Positions 33,030-44,660 of a DNA stretch of 64,000 bases are shown here, one piece after another; the first letter of the stretch is position 1, and every line of letters begins with the position of its first letter. The notes under the pieces were generated by a model that worked only from the letters and a program-made list of their open reading frames with translations, was not told the origin of the DNA and did no database searches. The stretch is taken from positions 228,424,107 to 228,488,106 of the forward strand of contig NC_045428.1 in the NCBI RefSeq assembly GCF_902635505.1, read 5' to 3'. Source of the DNA: Sarcophilus harrisii. Taxonomy: Eukaryota; Chordata; Mammalia; Dasyuromorphia; Dasyuridae. Both the position numbers and the translations under genes were made by a program.

Positions 33030-33960
33030 CAAATCAGATATCCTACAAGTATCTCAAATTCAGTATGTCTCAAACAGAACATTGTTCCCCACTCAAATTC
33101 TCCTCTCAAACAACAACAACCAACCAAAAAACTAACTTTAGTATTTCTCTTAACTTTCATGCTTTTGTCAAAAGAACCATCATTGTTTCAGTCGTTCATG
33201 TTCATGATTTTGGATTTTTCCTTAACTCTTTCCTCTTCCTGACTCTCCACATCTAAAGAGATGCCAAATCATGTAAATTCTATCTTTGCAATATCTCTTG
33301 CTTCTGTCTCCTACTCTTTACTGATATATCCACTCTTCTAGTTCAGATTTCATCATATGTGTCTCACCTGCCATAGCCTCCTAACTTTTTTCCCTACCTG
33401 CTAAAGGAAAATTCCTAAAGCTAAAGTCTGATCATATAATTCCTTGATTCAAAAAATAGCAGAAGCTCTCTTTTGGTCTCTTGGATTAACTATTAAACTC
33501 CTCTGTTTAGAATTTCAAGCACATTATAATTTGGATCCAACCTTCTTCATCAGGCCTTTTACTCATTATTCATGTAATACTTCATGTACTCCATTGTCTA
33601 GACAAATTGGTCTCCTTGGATGGTTACCATCCAAGATGTTCTATATTCTATCTCTGATCATAAACTCCATTCCTGATGACTGGCATGAACTCTTTGTCTC
33701 CACAGTTCCAGGATCTTCAGTTTCTTTCAAATCTCAACTTAAAAACTATTTTCTAAAAAAAAAAAAAAATGTCTTTCCTGTTTCCTCCAGTTGCATCTGT
33801 CTCTCCTCTCAAAATTACATATATTTTTCTCGACTTAGGCATGTACTTGTTCTTTTCCCCCATATTAATGGGAGTACCTTGAGTAGAGGGACAATTAAGT
33901 TTTTGGCACTGAATTTACAACACCTAGCTAATAATAAACACTTAATCTTGTTGATTGATA
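33030..33960 (+). mobile_element. L2 LINE 3' region, about 0.9 kb
   Basis: Sense L2: tctcaaattcagtatgtctc, aaagtctgatcatataattc, ttaactattaaactcctctg, tcaaatctcaacttaaaaac, tattaatgggagtaccttga, and terminus ggcactgaatttacaacacc. The 190-codon plus-strand ORF at 33444-34016 is a chance open frame in this 3' region, with no domain. Confidence 0.72.
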
Positions 33961-34019
33961 TAAACCCAAAGTGTATGACCTCAGTTATGTTCCTTGGCCC
34001 CTGTATCTGTCATTAATAT

Positions 34020-35384
34020 AGTCTGGAAGAATGATGCTCCCTTTATCAACTCTGTCTGATCTCCTGTGATTTTTTTTTAATGTAGGATTTTTGGAAGCTT
34101 TAGCTTTCTCTGACTGGGTAAGTATTGAAATTGTTGATACTGTTGCTTTCAACCCCTGGAAGGAAATGAAGAACAGTGAGTAAACAGACCAAGTTATGTC
34201 TGGCCCCTAACCAGCCCCTCCAGAGAAATAGCACAATTCCACTTGGCAGCTATTTTAATTTTGTATAGTTCTCTACTTGCTTTGTTGACTCCTAGTGGGC
34301 TAAGTTAACTATATTAAATAGCAACTATAACACAGTCACATCTATTTGCCTCACGAGAATAAAATGCAATCAATAGAAAACTTAAAGGAGGGGGAAAATA
34401 TCTTATTTTATTTATGCTTTTCTTTCGTTGTCTTCTAAATGTCGATGTGATGGAGAACTGGGAATTGATCTTAATAGAGCAATATTTCAGAAGAAAATGC
34501 TTTTCATTTATGGCAACTATGAGGATGCTGGATAGCTATTGTGACAATGTGATAAATCATCTAAATGAATAGTGAACATACTAGGTTGTCCTGAAAACCA
34601 GAGGTAGCATGGCCACTTGTCACTACTGTATGGGGAAAAAATTCACTAATTGATGAGGAATAAATCAAATGGAACAGAGAAAAGGGCTGCAGGGGAAGGA
34701 GATCCACAAGTGAATTTTTTTTTAGCCTCGTACTCCTATCAAATTCAATCATGAAGATATATATAAAACCAATCCTGCTAACATCAAAGCTTCAATAATG
34801 TGGCTGAGCTGAGGCTCATGTTTCCCTCATTTACCATCAGGGTGAACTCAAGATCAAGTGTCCTCCTGCTAAGCAGAGAATGAATCAAGTTAAGAAATAG
34901 TGGTATGATCAATAGTGTGGTTTCGAACTTGATCAGCAGGGGGAAATTGGTGAATCAAGTCAAGCCAGGAGGTCCAAGTCCAAAGGGTGTTCAAGCATGG
35001 AAAGCCATTGAAGTCTCTTAGCTTCTTGTTACAGAAATATGGAGACAGGCAAGGGATAATCATTCTTATGGTAGCTATTTTGCATATATATTGAAAGAAC
35101 TGAGAAAGGTGTGGGAGAAGTTGAGTTCCTCTGATGAAGAATGCTGTGTTTGACAGTGCATAGCATTATTGATAATACTAAATGTACTTGATGATTAATT
35201 TAAGTGAAAAATTATTGTTCTTAAAGCAATAGCTGAGTTTGCACATGACTATCCTAAGAAAACTAAGAAAATCATGGGATGATTTCTTAATGCTGAAGGA
35301 GGATGAGTGAAGTATGAGTCAATAGGGATACTGGAATGTAAGAGAACCATCACTGATATCATATTTCCATAGAAACAAAGGTGG
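34020..35384. other. Unassigned 1.4-kb stretch
   Basis: No repeat family or coding signal that I can support. Composition is ordinary; possible single-copy DNA. Confidence 0.4.
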
Positions 35385-35496
35385 CATGGCATATCAGAAA
35401 GAAAATGGATTTGTAATCTGAAGATTTGGATTGAAATTGTAGTATCTCCACTTATTAGTTGTGTTGCCTTGAGAAAACTTCAGTTTCTTTATCTAT
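35385..35496 (+). mobile_element. MIR3-type SINE fragment
   Basis: atggcatatcagaaagaaaa, ttggattgaaattgtagtat, cttattagttgtgttgcctt: diverged head and core. Cut by the MAR1 piece that follows. Confidence 0.55.
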
Positions 35497-35606
35497 TGGA
35501 TCTGGAGTTAGGAAGACTCATCTTTCTAAGTTCAAATTGGTTTCAAACACTTATTAGTGGTAAGTAACTGGGTAACCCTTTTTGCCTCAGTTTCCTCATT
35601 TTATAC
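35497..35606 (+). mobile_element. MAR1-type CORE-SINE, internal part
   Basis: ggatctggagttaggaagac, tcatctttctaagttcaaat, tttttgcctcagtttcctca. Both the head and the 3' domain are missing. Confidence 0.7.
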
Positions 35607-35609
35607 ATG

Positions 35610-35720
35610 AGACCAATACAAGCTTGGAATGCTGTGCCATAGATTGGATACAAATATCCCTATGAACATTTGGGGAGGTTTCTTAACTTTGCACAATGTG
35701 AAATGATCTGAACTGAAATA
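35610..35720 (+). repeat. Unclassified repeat, related to 44.4 kb
   Basis: agcttggaatgctgtgccat and ccctatgaacatttggggag match 44405-44500 (agcttggaatctctgccaca, ccatatgaacatttggggtg). A dispersed family I cannot name. Confidence 0.5.
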
Positions 35721-35889
35721 AACAACTGAATAAAACAGGAATGATAATACTTGCACACTCCCACTCATTTTCTCCTTCACTGGATATGTGTCACCGGGTA
35801 TGGGAACTATGTATTCTTGAAGGCAATGTTAGTGGAATGACAGTTCTGATTGGTTCTACTAAACAACCTATCATTAAATTGATTTATAT

Positions 35890-35955
35890 TTATTAATCAA
35901 TATTACTTGGGACTGGTTGATCAACCAGTTCAAAATTCATCTGACAATATTTAGT
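35890..35955 (-). mobile_element. L3/CR1 scrap
   Basis: gatcaaccagttcaaaattc followed by atctgacaatattt resembles the antisense L3 block tcaaccagttccaaatccac. Confidence 0.45.
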
Positions 35956-35961
35956 CTACAT

Positions 35962-36440
35962 GTGTAATTATTCTAAAACATTTCCATATTTCTCATGCTA
36001 CACAAGAAAAAATCAGATCAAAAAAGAAAAAAAATGAGAAAGAAATAAAAAGCAAACAAACAATAACAAGAAAGTGAAAATACTATGTTGTGATCCACAT
36101 TCAGTGCCTATATTCCTTTTTTTTTGGCTGCAGATGGCTCTCTCCATCACAAGTCTATTGAAACTGTCCTGAATCATCTCATTATTGAAAACAGTCAAGT
36201 CCATCACAGTTGATCATCACATAATCTTGTTGCAGTGGTCAATGTTCCCTTGGTTCTACTCACTTCACTTATTATCAGTTCATGTAAGTGTCTCCAAGTC
36301 TTTTTGAAATCATCCTGCTGATCGTTTCTTATAGAACAATGATTCCATTACACTCATATACCATAACTTATTCAACCATTCCTCAACTGATGGGCATCCT
36401 TTCGGTTTCCAGTTCCTTGACGTTACAAAAAGGGCTGTGA
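35962..36440 (-). mobile_element. L1 3' fragment
   Basis: Antisense: tctcatgctacacaagaaaa, aaatactatgttgtgatcca, gatggctctctccatcacaa, tcatcctgctgatcgtttct, ctcaactgatgggcatcctt. The extreme 3' end is missing at the left, so the piece is truncated on both sides. Confidence 0.82.
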
Positions 36441-36711
36441 AAATAGGTTATCTCTGATGGATAGATCTACTGTTAGACTCCTTTAGTTCACTCTTTAGTG
36501 GACAGCTATAATCTTCTACCACTTTTAACTACTGTCTTGGTTGGGTGAAAAGAGCCATGAGGATAGGTTGAAAGCTCTGGTTTTAGCTACTTTAGTTTAT
36601 CTGGATTGTGGCCAGGTGAGCTGGGTTCCTAGTATTTGATGAAGAAAATTGCATGAGAAGTAAAGGTGGCAGAAGAGTAGTGGGTTGAGAGTAGATTTGG
36701 AGTCAAGAAGT
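36441..36711. other. No recognisable feature
   Basis: Unassigned between an L1 fragment and a SINE. Confidence 0.35.
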
Positions 36712-36962
36712 CATTATTGTTCAGTTATATCCAACTCTTTGTGACTCCATCTTGGGGTTTTTGGCAAGACACTGGAATGGTTTGTCATTTCCTTTTTGAG
36801 TTCATTTTACAGATGAGGAAATTGAGGCAAACAGGGTTAAGTGACTGCCCAGGATCACACAGCTAGTAAATTGTCAGAGGTCAGATTTGAACAAAGAAAG
36901 ATGGGTCTTCCTGATTCTAGACCTGGCACTCTCTATACTATGTTGCCACCTAGCTGCCTCTT
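36712..36962 (-). mobile_element. MAR1-type CORE-SINE, full length
   Basis: Antisense: attgttcagttatatccaac, tttgtgactccatcttgggg, cagatgaggaaattgaggca, gcccaggatcacacagctag, tgccacctagctgcctc. Confidence 0.92.
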
Positions 36963-37472
36963 AATTTTATCAGCATTTGCTGATTTTTGAGGTGTAAATG
37001 TTCATAGCGAGAATTTAATAATCACCTCTTTCAAACTGGCTCAGACACATGCCTGCTTTTAGTTTTCTATGGGAAATGGTACTACTGCTGGACTAAGTGC
37101 TTTGTAGTTTTTTCTCCAGGCGACAGTAAGAATTTCCTCTTGCTAAGTAGAGTGTCCTCCACTTTTACCTGGATTATAGTTGCTTGATATTATTTCTACC
37201 CCATGTCTCCATTCTGCAGATTACATTGTTCTAGACGCTTGCACTCAGGCTGAATTGCTTTAATTGCTTGATTCAAATTGTCTTTAGAAGCTTAATGGTG
37301 ACTATATGTTCACTCTGTCATATTTTCTCAAGAACTTATTTTACTTCCAACATGTTATTCCAACTTATTAGTCTCTGGTATGACTAAAATAAGAGTCACT
37401 AGAGAGTACTCTCTAGTGGTAACATAGTTCACAGAATTATAGGCTAAGATAGGTCGTAAAAATGTTTCCACA
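36963..37472. other. No recognisable feature
   Basis: Single-copy-looking sequence without a named repeat. Confidence 0.4.
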
Positions 37473-37640
37473 TCACCAAGTTTGGTGGCACTGTAATCCC
37501 TGCTACTAAGGAGAATGAGGCTAGTGGATTGCTTAAGTTCAGGAGTTCTGAGTTGCAGTAGGACTTGTTGAAAATTTATATTTCTCCATAGTAAGTATAG
37601 CACTAATATGGTGAGCTCTGGGAATCCTTTAGGAAGTCTT
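37473..37640 (+). pseudogene. 7SL RNA (SRP RNA) 5' fragment
   Basis: gtttggtggcactgtaatcc, ctgctactaaggagaatgag, gctagtggattgcttaagtt, caggagttctgagttgcagt, then agcactaatatggtgagctc. These are the 5' Alu-like domain of 7SL RNA and the start of its S domain (gcatcaatatggtgacctcc in the functional RNA). It is diverged and truncated 3', so a retropseudogene, not a working SRP RNA gene. A second, longer copy is at 54.3 kb. Confidence 0.75.
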
Positions 37641-38045
37641 TGTAAGAACAGGAAAACTAATTCCCACTGGAAGTCTAGAAATGTACAGTGGAATAAAAAA
37701 CAAAGCAGCAAGTTTAGTAAAAAATGGGACTATTTTGGAAGAAAAAAATACAGAAAATTACTCAATTAAAAAAAAGACAAAAGTGATGGATCTGAAGGGT
37801 GACATTTACTTTAGTATCCCAAGGATTTTTGTTTTCTTCAGGGTTCACTCATACTGATTAAAATTCCTTTAAAACTTGAAATGTCTGAGTGTTACTGTTG
37901 CTGAAATTTTTATTTTGATGTTAACAACCTGATCCTTTTTGAACTTTGTCAATGGGCATACTGTCTATCAACAAACCCGATCTTGCCACATTTCCTTCAT
38001 AGCAATATTTGTCAGAACTTCCTTGACATGGTTTTTGAGAAACCA
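37641..38045. other. No recognisable feature
   Basis: Nothing I can name between the 7SL fragment and a MIR scrap. A 118-codon minus-strand ORF (37355-37711) overlaps the 7SL fragment, so it is not a gene. Confidence 0.4.
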
Positions 38046-38185
38046 AGGTCATAATATCAAAGATCTGGAGGTAGAAGGGCCCTAAAAGTCCAGCTATTCC
38101 AATCTCTTCATTTTACCCATGAGGAAACTGAGACCTTGGGATTGTGGGGCCCACATTCACATAGGTAATAAGAGAACTCTAGTCC
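38046..38185 (-). mobile_element. MIR3-type SINE fragment
   Basis: Antisense: gatctggaggtagaagggcc, cattttacccatgaggaaac, tgagaccttgggatt. Followed to about 38370 by faint antisense L2 sequence. Confidence 0.65.
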
Positions 38186-38385
38186 TTCATGAGTGATTCC
38201 CAAGGCACAAGAAGGCATCAAAATTGGATCTCAAGGGAATATAGAACAGTATGAGAATCAGAAGAGACTTCATTTGGTAGATAATATCTGAGATAGGGAG
38301 TCTATGAAGTGGAGTCAGAGGAAGTATGTACATGGCATGGGGGCTAACTAAACAGTGCAAGGGGTCAGAGAAAGGAGATGGAGAG

Positions 38386-38680
38386 ATTTTTTTTTTAATT
38401 CAATTTAAAAATTTTTTCAGTTCCAGATTTTCTCCTTTTTCCTTCTCCTTCCCCTTTCTCCTTCCCCTCCTCCTAAACCCCACCAATTGAGAAATCAAGA
38501 AATATAGAACCTATTACAAATATAATTCATGTAAAATAAATTTCTGCATTAGTGATGTTCCCCCATCTCCCCTTCTCCCCCCAAAAAAAACAAGAAAAAA
38601 GAAGAAAAAACTACTTCAATTTGCATTTGGAGTCTATCAGTTTTCTATCCATAGGTGAATAGCATTTTTTCCTTTCTTTT
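38386..38680 (-). mobile_element. L1 3' UTR copy abutting another L1
   Basis: Antisense: T run, ttttttcagttccagatttt, caccaattgagaaatcaaga, ccataggtgaatagcatttt. The same landmarks repeat in order in the next 300 bases (aaagttctaaattatctcc, ctcattgagaagacaagaaa, ctggaggtgaatagcatttt), so two copies lie head to tail. Confidence 0.75.
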
Positions 38681-40640
38681 AAAAAAAAAAATATTTTTTT
38701 AAAGTTCTAAATTATCTCCTTCTATCCCCTCTCCCACTCATTGAGAAGACAAGAAACACAATACTCATTATACATGTGAAGTTATGCAAAACATATTTCC
38801 ACAACAACTACATTCCATAAAGAAAAAGAAAGGGAAAAAAAAATATGCTCCAATGTATACTGAGTCCATTAGTTCTCTGTCTGGAGGTGAATAGCATTTT
38901 TCATCATGAGTCCTCAGAACTCTGGTCATTGTATGACTCAGAATTACTAAGTCTTTCATAATTGATTAACTTTACAAAATTGCATTGCTGTGTAAATTGT
39001 TTTAGTTCTACACACTTTGCTTTATGAAGAAAAGTTCATATATGTCTTTAAGGTTTTTCTGATACCATTTCCTTCATCATTTCCTACAACATTAGTATTC
39101 CTTTGCATTCATATACTAACCTTTCGATTTGATTGGCATCTCTTCAGTTTCCAATTCTTTGCCACCACAAAATGAGCTGCTAAAAATATTTTTTGGGAGT
39201 ATAGATTTAACAGCTGCATTTCTGGGTCAATGGGCATGCATAATTTAATAACTTTTTGGATGTAATTCCAAATTGTTTTACAAAATAGTTATATTACTTC
39301 AGAGCTCTACCAATAGTATATTAATATTTCTCTTTCTCCACATTCACTCCAATTTTTGTCATTTTCCTTTTCTGTTATTTTAGTCAATTTTAGGGGTATG
39401 AGATACCATCTCAGAGTTTTTCTAATGTGCATTTCTCTAATTTTATTATGATTGGGAGTATTTTTATATGACTATTGGTAAATTTTATTTCTTCCTCTGA
39501 AAACTGTCTGTTCCTATCACTTGATTTGATAATATCAATAAGAGGATGGCTATTATTCTTATCAATTACCAATATATTTGACTTTTATTATATTTTATTA
39601 TAAAAACTTGCTGCAAAGATTCCCCCCCAATATTTTTCTAAATTTCAGTCACATTAGTTTTGTTTTGCAAAATTTATTTTTCAATAAATTTTTATATAAT
39701 CAAAATGATTCATTTTAGTTCCTATGAACTCCTTATCTCTTATTTGGTTATGAACTCTTTTCTTATTCATAGATCTAACTGGCTGTTCTTCCATGTTCCC
39801 AAAATTTGCATCAACTTTTTCTATTTAAACTATGTACCTATCATGAGCTTATTTTAGTATACAGTAGGATATTTTGGTCTATGTCTAATTTCTGCCATAC
39901 TGCTTTCCAGTTTTCCTAGAAATTTTTGTTAAATAGTGAATTCTTGCCCCAGTAGCTGGGATTTTGGGGTTTATCAGACACTAAATTACTTTGGTTATTT
40001 ACTTTTACATGTTGTGTACCTAATCAATTCCATCTATCAACCGGTCCCTTTCTTATTTGGTACCAGATTTTTTTGATGATTACTATTTTGTAGACTAGCT
40101 TGAGATCTGGTATTATTAAATCCCTTTTCTTTGCATTTTTTTTTCATTGATGCCTTAGATAATCTTGACTTTTTGTTCCTCCAAGTGAACTTTATTATTT
40201 TTTTCTAGCATTATAAAATAATTCTTTGGCATTTAAATTTATATAATACTAAATATGCAAATTAATTTACGTAGAATTGTTTTTATTATATTGTCTCTGC
40301 CTACCAATTGATATTTCTACAATTATTAGATCTCACTTTATTTGTGTGGAATGTTTTATAATTGTGTAAAAATAGTTCCTGTGTGGGACTTGTTGGATAA
40401 GCTCCCAAGTATTTTGTATTGTCTATAGGTATTTTAAATGGAATTTCTCTTTTTATTTCTTACTGTTGGGTTTTGTGGGTAATATATAGAAATGGGATTT
40501 TATATCTTGCAATTTTGCTGAAGTTGTTAATTTTTTCAACTAGCTTCTAAGTTAACCCTCTATCATTCTTTAAGTCATCATGTCATCTGCAAAAAGTGAT
40601 AGTTTTGTTTCTTTATTGTCTATCTTTATTGAGATCGAGG
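38681..40640 (-). mobile_element. L1 LINE, about 2 kb of ORF2 and 3' UTR
   Basis: Antisense L1 running from the 3' UTR through gaggtgaatagcatttttca, ttggcatctcttcagtttcc, tttctgggtcaatgggcatg, gatgtaattccaaattgttt, tctaatttctgccatactgc, gtttatcagacactaaatta, gatctggtattattaaatcc and catgtcatctgcaaaaagtg. That is the C-terminal half of ORF2 back towards the RT domain. The 5' end is truncated at about 40640 and no long open frame survives. Confidence 0.82.
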
Positions 40641-40644
40641 GTAT

Positions 40645-41150
40645 TGAGTGAAGAAAAGAGAAAAGAATAATTTGGCTGGATTGCAGAGTGAAGGATAGAG
40701 AATAATTTCTAGTGAGTCTGTAAAAACCTACTTCAAAACTAAACACAGGGATTTATGCATGCAGAAGAATTTATATATTTTGAACTTGTGTGTGATGAAT
40801 TGCTTTGGCATTCTGATGAAGCCTGTCTCTGTAATAATGATGCTTCTGAATGTATAAAATAAACTATGTAGTATTACAAAGCAAAGAAATCCAGAGATCA
40901 AAATATATTAAACCTACACATACATACGTACACACACACATTCCCACAAAGCAAGTTAAGATCCTCTGTGGATGTATTAACAATAGGAAGTCCCTAGAAT
41001 TAATTGCATATGGGAGTCACATGGTTAGATCTATAATTAAGGAAAATTACTTTGGCAGGAAAGGGTAGGTTGGGTTGGAGGGTGTGAGAGACTTGAAGCA
41101 GAGAGACCAATTAGGAGACTGTTAAGAGTTAAAATCCAGAGAGACGTGCA
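40645..41150 (-). mobile_element. L2 LINE fragment
   Basis: Antisense: gggagtcacatggttagatc, ggaaaattactttggcagga, gaccaattaggagactgtta. A CA-rich spot (40920-40940) interrupts it. Confidence 0.6.
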
Positions 41151-41764
41151 TTTTTGGACATTGCCAATATTGGAATTTGTTTTGCTGAACTATGCATGCC
41201 TATTTTGAGACGTATATGTTTTGTTTTTTGGAAAATGTTTTGTTTTTTTCATTGTTCAACTGTGGGAGGTGAGCATGGTACAGCAAGAGAAATTGACAAA
41301 ATATAATTGTAAAAAAAAGAGAAGGTAATTTTAAAAAGAAAAAGCCTTTTACATTTGCTACATTAATTTCCTCTTCTCCTACTCTTCAACCCTTTGCTAT
41401 CTGACTTTCTCATTTTTAACCCAAACTAGTTTCTCCAAAGTTGCCAGTGATCTCTTAATTGATAAATCTGATGGCCTTTTCTCAGTCCAAAACATTTTTC
41501 ATCTATTATTAGCATATGATAAAGCTGATCCCTCTCTCTTCCTGGATGCTATTTGCTCCCTGGGTTTTTATTGCCCTCCTTTCTCTTGGTTCTCTTTCTA
41601 ATTAGCCTTCAATCTCTTTGGCTAACTCTTCCTCCACATTATGGCCCTTAACTGTGGATGTTTCTCAAGATTGTGTTATGGACCTTTGTCTCTTTCTACA
41701 CTCTCAGTATCCATATCATCTCCCATAACTATCATCTCTATGAAGATGATGACTTGTATATGTA

Positions 41765-41885
41765 AAAATGTATATATATATATATGTACACACACATATA
41801 TATATACATACAGATATATATTATATAATATACATATGTATTATATATATGCAAATAGATTGTACATATGTATATATATTTCTGT
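41765..41885. repeat. TA/CA/TG compound microsatellite
   Basis: Alternating purine-pyrimidine sequence of about 120 bases inside the L2. Opposed ORFs (YIYICIYI strings) are artefacts. Confidence 0.9.
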
Positions 41886-42351
41886 CCTGTACCACCAAAT
41901 GTAAAGTGAATATCTAGTAGACATCTCACATTGAATATGTTCTATATTGAACTTATTATCTCTCCCTGCCCCAAACTCTCCCCTCTTCCAAATTTTCCTT
42001 TTCCTGTTCAAGATACTCCTATTATTTAGGAGATTTGTAGCCCCAGAATTATCTCTGATTTCTCACCATTCTTCAATCTGCATATGTAATAAGTTGCCAA
42101 ATATTGCTATTGCTCCCTTGACTTCTCTTCACTTATACAACTATTACTTGAGTTCATGACTTTATTAGCCTGTGACCTTGATTATTAAAATAGCCTTGTA
42201 ATTGGTCTCCAGGATTCACTCCAGACTATCCCACACATTGCTGCCAAAATAATCTTCCTTAATTGTAGTTCTGACCATGTGACTCCCCCCCTTCAATCAG
42301 TAGCTTTCTAGTGCCAATATGGCCACAAGAATCTTACTTTAGGTTCTGTGA

Positions 42352-42425
42352 ATTTATTGTTGTTGTTTCAGTACTTTCATAGCTAATTCAATGTAATTAC
42401 ATATATAAATATACATACATACACA

Positions 42426-42468
<43 letters not shown>

Positions 42469-42540
42469 TACACACATTTAGACTCAGCAAGGTGAGTCTT
42501 CATGATTCCAAGCCTAGTACTCTAATGTGTCACTGAGTTG
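42352..42540 (-). mobile_element. MAR1-type SINE remnant with CA expansion
   Basis: Tail side tattgttgttgtttcagtac and head side ttcatgattccaagcctagt survive; the middle is replaced by about 60 bases of (AC)n. Confidence 0.6.
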
Positions 42541-42594
42541 GCCCTCTGGTACATAGTATGTACTTAATAAATATTCATTGATTGACTTAATGAT

Positions 42595-44294
42595 TATTAG
42601 GGCAATGAATTCCCCACAAAGATATTTTTTTATGTTTTAATATTTTATTGTATTTTTATTTATATTGTTGAACATTTCTTAAATTATATGTCATATGGGA
42701 CAAGAGTCTAGGGAGTTTATATTAAACAGTTTTGGTTAACTATTGAATGATATAAATGGATTTAAGAGAAAGAGATGGAGAACAAATTAATTTTCTATTA
42801 CACATAAAAAATGATGAAGATAATCAAACTTATAAATGGAATTATATATTGGAAAAAGAAACTGATAAAAGGGCAGCTAATTAACTACCCTTTCTTTATA
42901 TATAGAAAATGGGCATAAAATACCATGTGACATACATTTGATTTAATTTTGATTGTCAAAAATAAATAATTAAATGAATGAATGGATGGAATTTATTAAT
43001 AAATAAAAGTCCCCAAACCAAACACAATGCTTTCAGGCCTCAGTGTTGCTTAATAGCTTAGTGAATGACTCCCTTCTTTTCCTTCTGCCCTTCTTAAATA
43101 AAGCCAAAATCAGCACTGGGGGATTTGGAAGGCTGGCATCTGAAACATGCTAGCTTTACTTCCATTGAGAAGCTTCTCTCTGCCTACCGATCGTTAATGA
43201 TGTGTTGAAATTGTGTTTTGAGTCACTGTCTTATACTTGGCCAAGTGTCGGGGCCATTTCATAAAAGAGCTACTAAAGAGGCCTTTGGCTGCGGTTACTT
43301 CTCAGCCTTTGGGGATTGAATATTGGATCCATTTCTAAGACAGGAGCCAAGTTCATGTTGCAAATGTTGCCTTTGGCTGTACAAATGGCTGCCATCACTG
43401 GTTGGACTTTTAATTTGGTTTTATTCCCTCTCTAAAGAAAAGGAGTACTTTATAGTTTCAGAGTTGTCATTTAGACCAAGTTTCTTGATAAAAGAAAATA
43501 GTGTTGGCTTAAGGAATGGAATATAATTTTTAAAAAATGGCCAGTCCCGAAGAATCTCTACTTTGTAACTTTCTGAAACTATTACTCCTTTTAATCTCTA
43601 CTCATGGAATGATTTCCAGAGCAAAGACCCTAGAGGTAATTTCACTAATCAGAATCAAAATAAACAAATGATTGCATGGTATTCTGAATTTTATTCCACA
43701 AGATGGAATTCACAGACTTTTTTAGATATCCTAAAACTGATCATAGTTCAAAGAAATCTGCCAAATTTCAACACTTTTTATCTTTGTGTTGTTAATATTG
43801 TTGTTGTTTTTGAACTTAATTACATTGTCATGATCTACAAATATCTGACATTCTTAATTCAATTTGCAATTATAACATGTCTTAGCAAAAATAGCAGATG
43901 GAAAATAGGGAAAGAAATAAGGGCTCAAGGTTTAAACAGAAAATGACAAGTTAATCATCATATACCTTTTTGCTTTGACTCAAATTATTTTGTTAGCTAA
44001 ACAAAAATGTCCTATTTAAAAATATAAGAATGCAAAGATACTGTATATTTATTAGATAACAGTCAGTTGGCTTAGAAAGTTATCCTGATCATGAATGATG
44101 TCTCTTCAATAGCAGGAAATGCTTGAAACTTTAGTATCTCAACTGACTATATATCAGCCCTTTCAGTTTCACTTTATATCTTACAATCTTTCCCTAGACA
44201 TTACTTACAGAAAGGCAGGATAGAAATTGAGCTTGTTACGACATCTCTTGCATCATAAGTACAGGAATTGAAGATAGTAAGTTGAAATGCTGTG
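42595..44294. other. Unassigned 1.7-kb stretch
   Basis: No repeat family recognised. The part at 43060-43480 has higher GC, balanced composition and several CpGs (accgatcg, gtcggggcc, ggctgcggtt), unlike its AT-rich surroundings. It is a candidate for single-copy, perhaps conserved, non-coding sequence. ORFs of 67 and 92 codons at 43323 and 43668 show no motif. Confidence 0.4.
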
Positions 44295-44660
44295 GATCTT
44301 GATGGGGACAAAACAATAGGTTCATTGGTCAAAGAGGACCAAAATGACACCACCATGTTAGAGTTGAGTTACAGTGTGCTCCCTTGTGGCTGATCAGAGC
44401 AGTAGGAGCTTGGAATCTCTGCCACAGGTCAGACTCAAATAGTCCATATGAACATTTGGGGTGGATTCTCTCAGTTTGCACATCTCATGTTGCTTTTGGG
44501 CTAATTCAGTTCTGTTTTGCTCATAGAGTATAGCACCTTCTCTGAGGAGGGACGGTCTTGTGCCAGTGTCTCCTATGTCATTCCATTAATTCTAAAAGTT
44601 CTTAAGAGAAACCTTGAGAATGGCCTTGTATCATTTTTTCTGACCACCTTGTGAGCTCCT
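44295..44660 (+). repeat. Unclassified marsupial-type repeat
   Basis: caaagaggaccaaaatgaca, agagttgagttacagtgtgc, tgtggctgatcagagcagta, agcttggaatctctgccaca, cagttctgttttgctcatag. Parts match 35610-35720 and, weakly, 8375-8420. Family unnamed. Confidence 0.5.

Larger units (their letters stand above)
41350..42590 (+). mobile_element. L2 LINE 3' region, about 1.2 kb
   Basis: Sense L2: gtttctcaagattgtgttat (GVPQGSVL region), gaagatgatgacttg (YADD region), atcttccttaattgtagttc, tgaccatgtgactccc, and terminus tggtacatagtatgtactta, aataaatattcattgattga. A TA microsatellite and a MAR1 interrupt it. Confidence 0.75.

Noticed and set aside
33444-34016. 190-codon plus ORF, the longest in the window
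   Set aside because: It lies in the 3' region of an L2 LINE relic and has no domain; an open frame by chance.
37355-37711. 118-codon minus ORF
   Set aside because: It runs antisense across a 7SL RNA fragment; no protein family.
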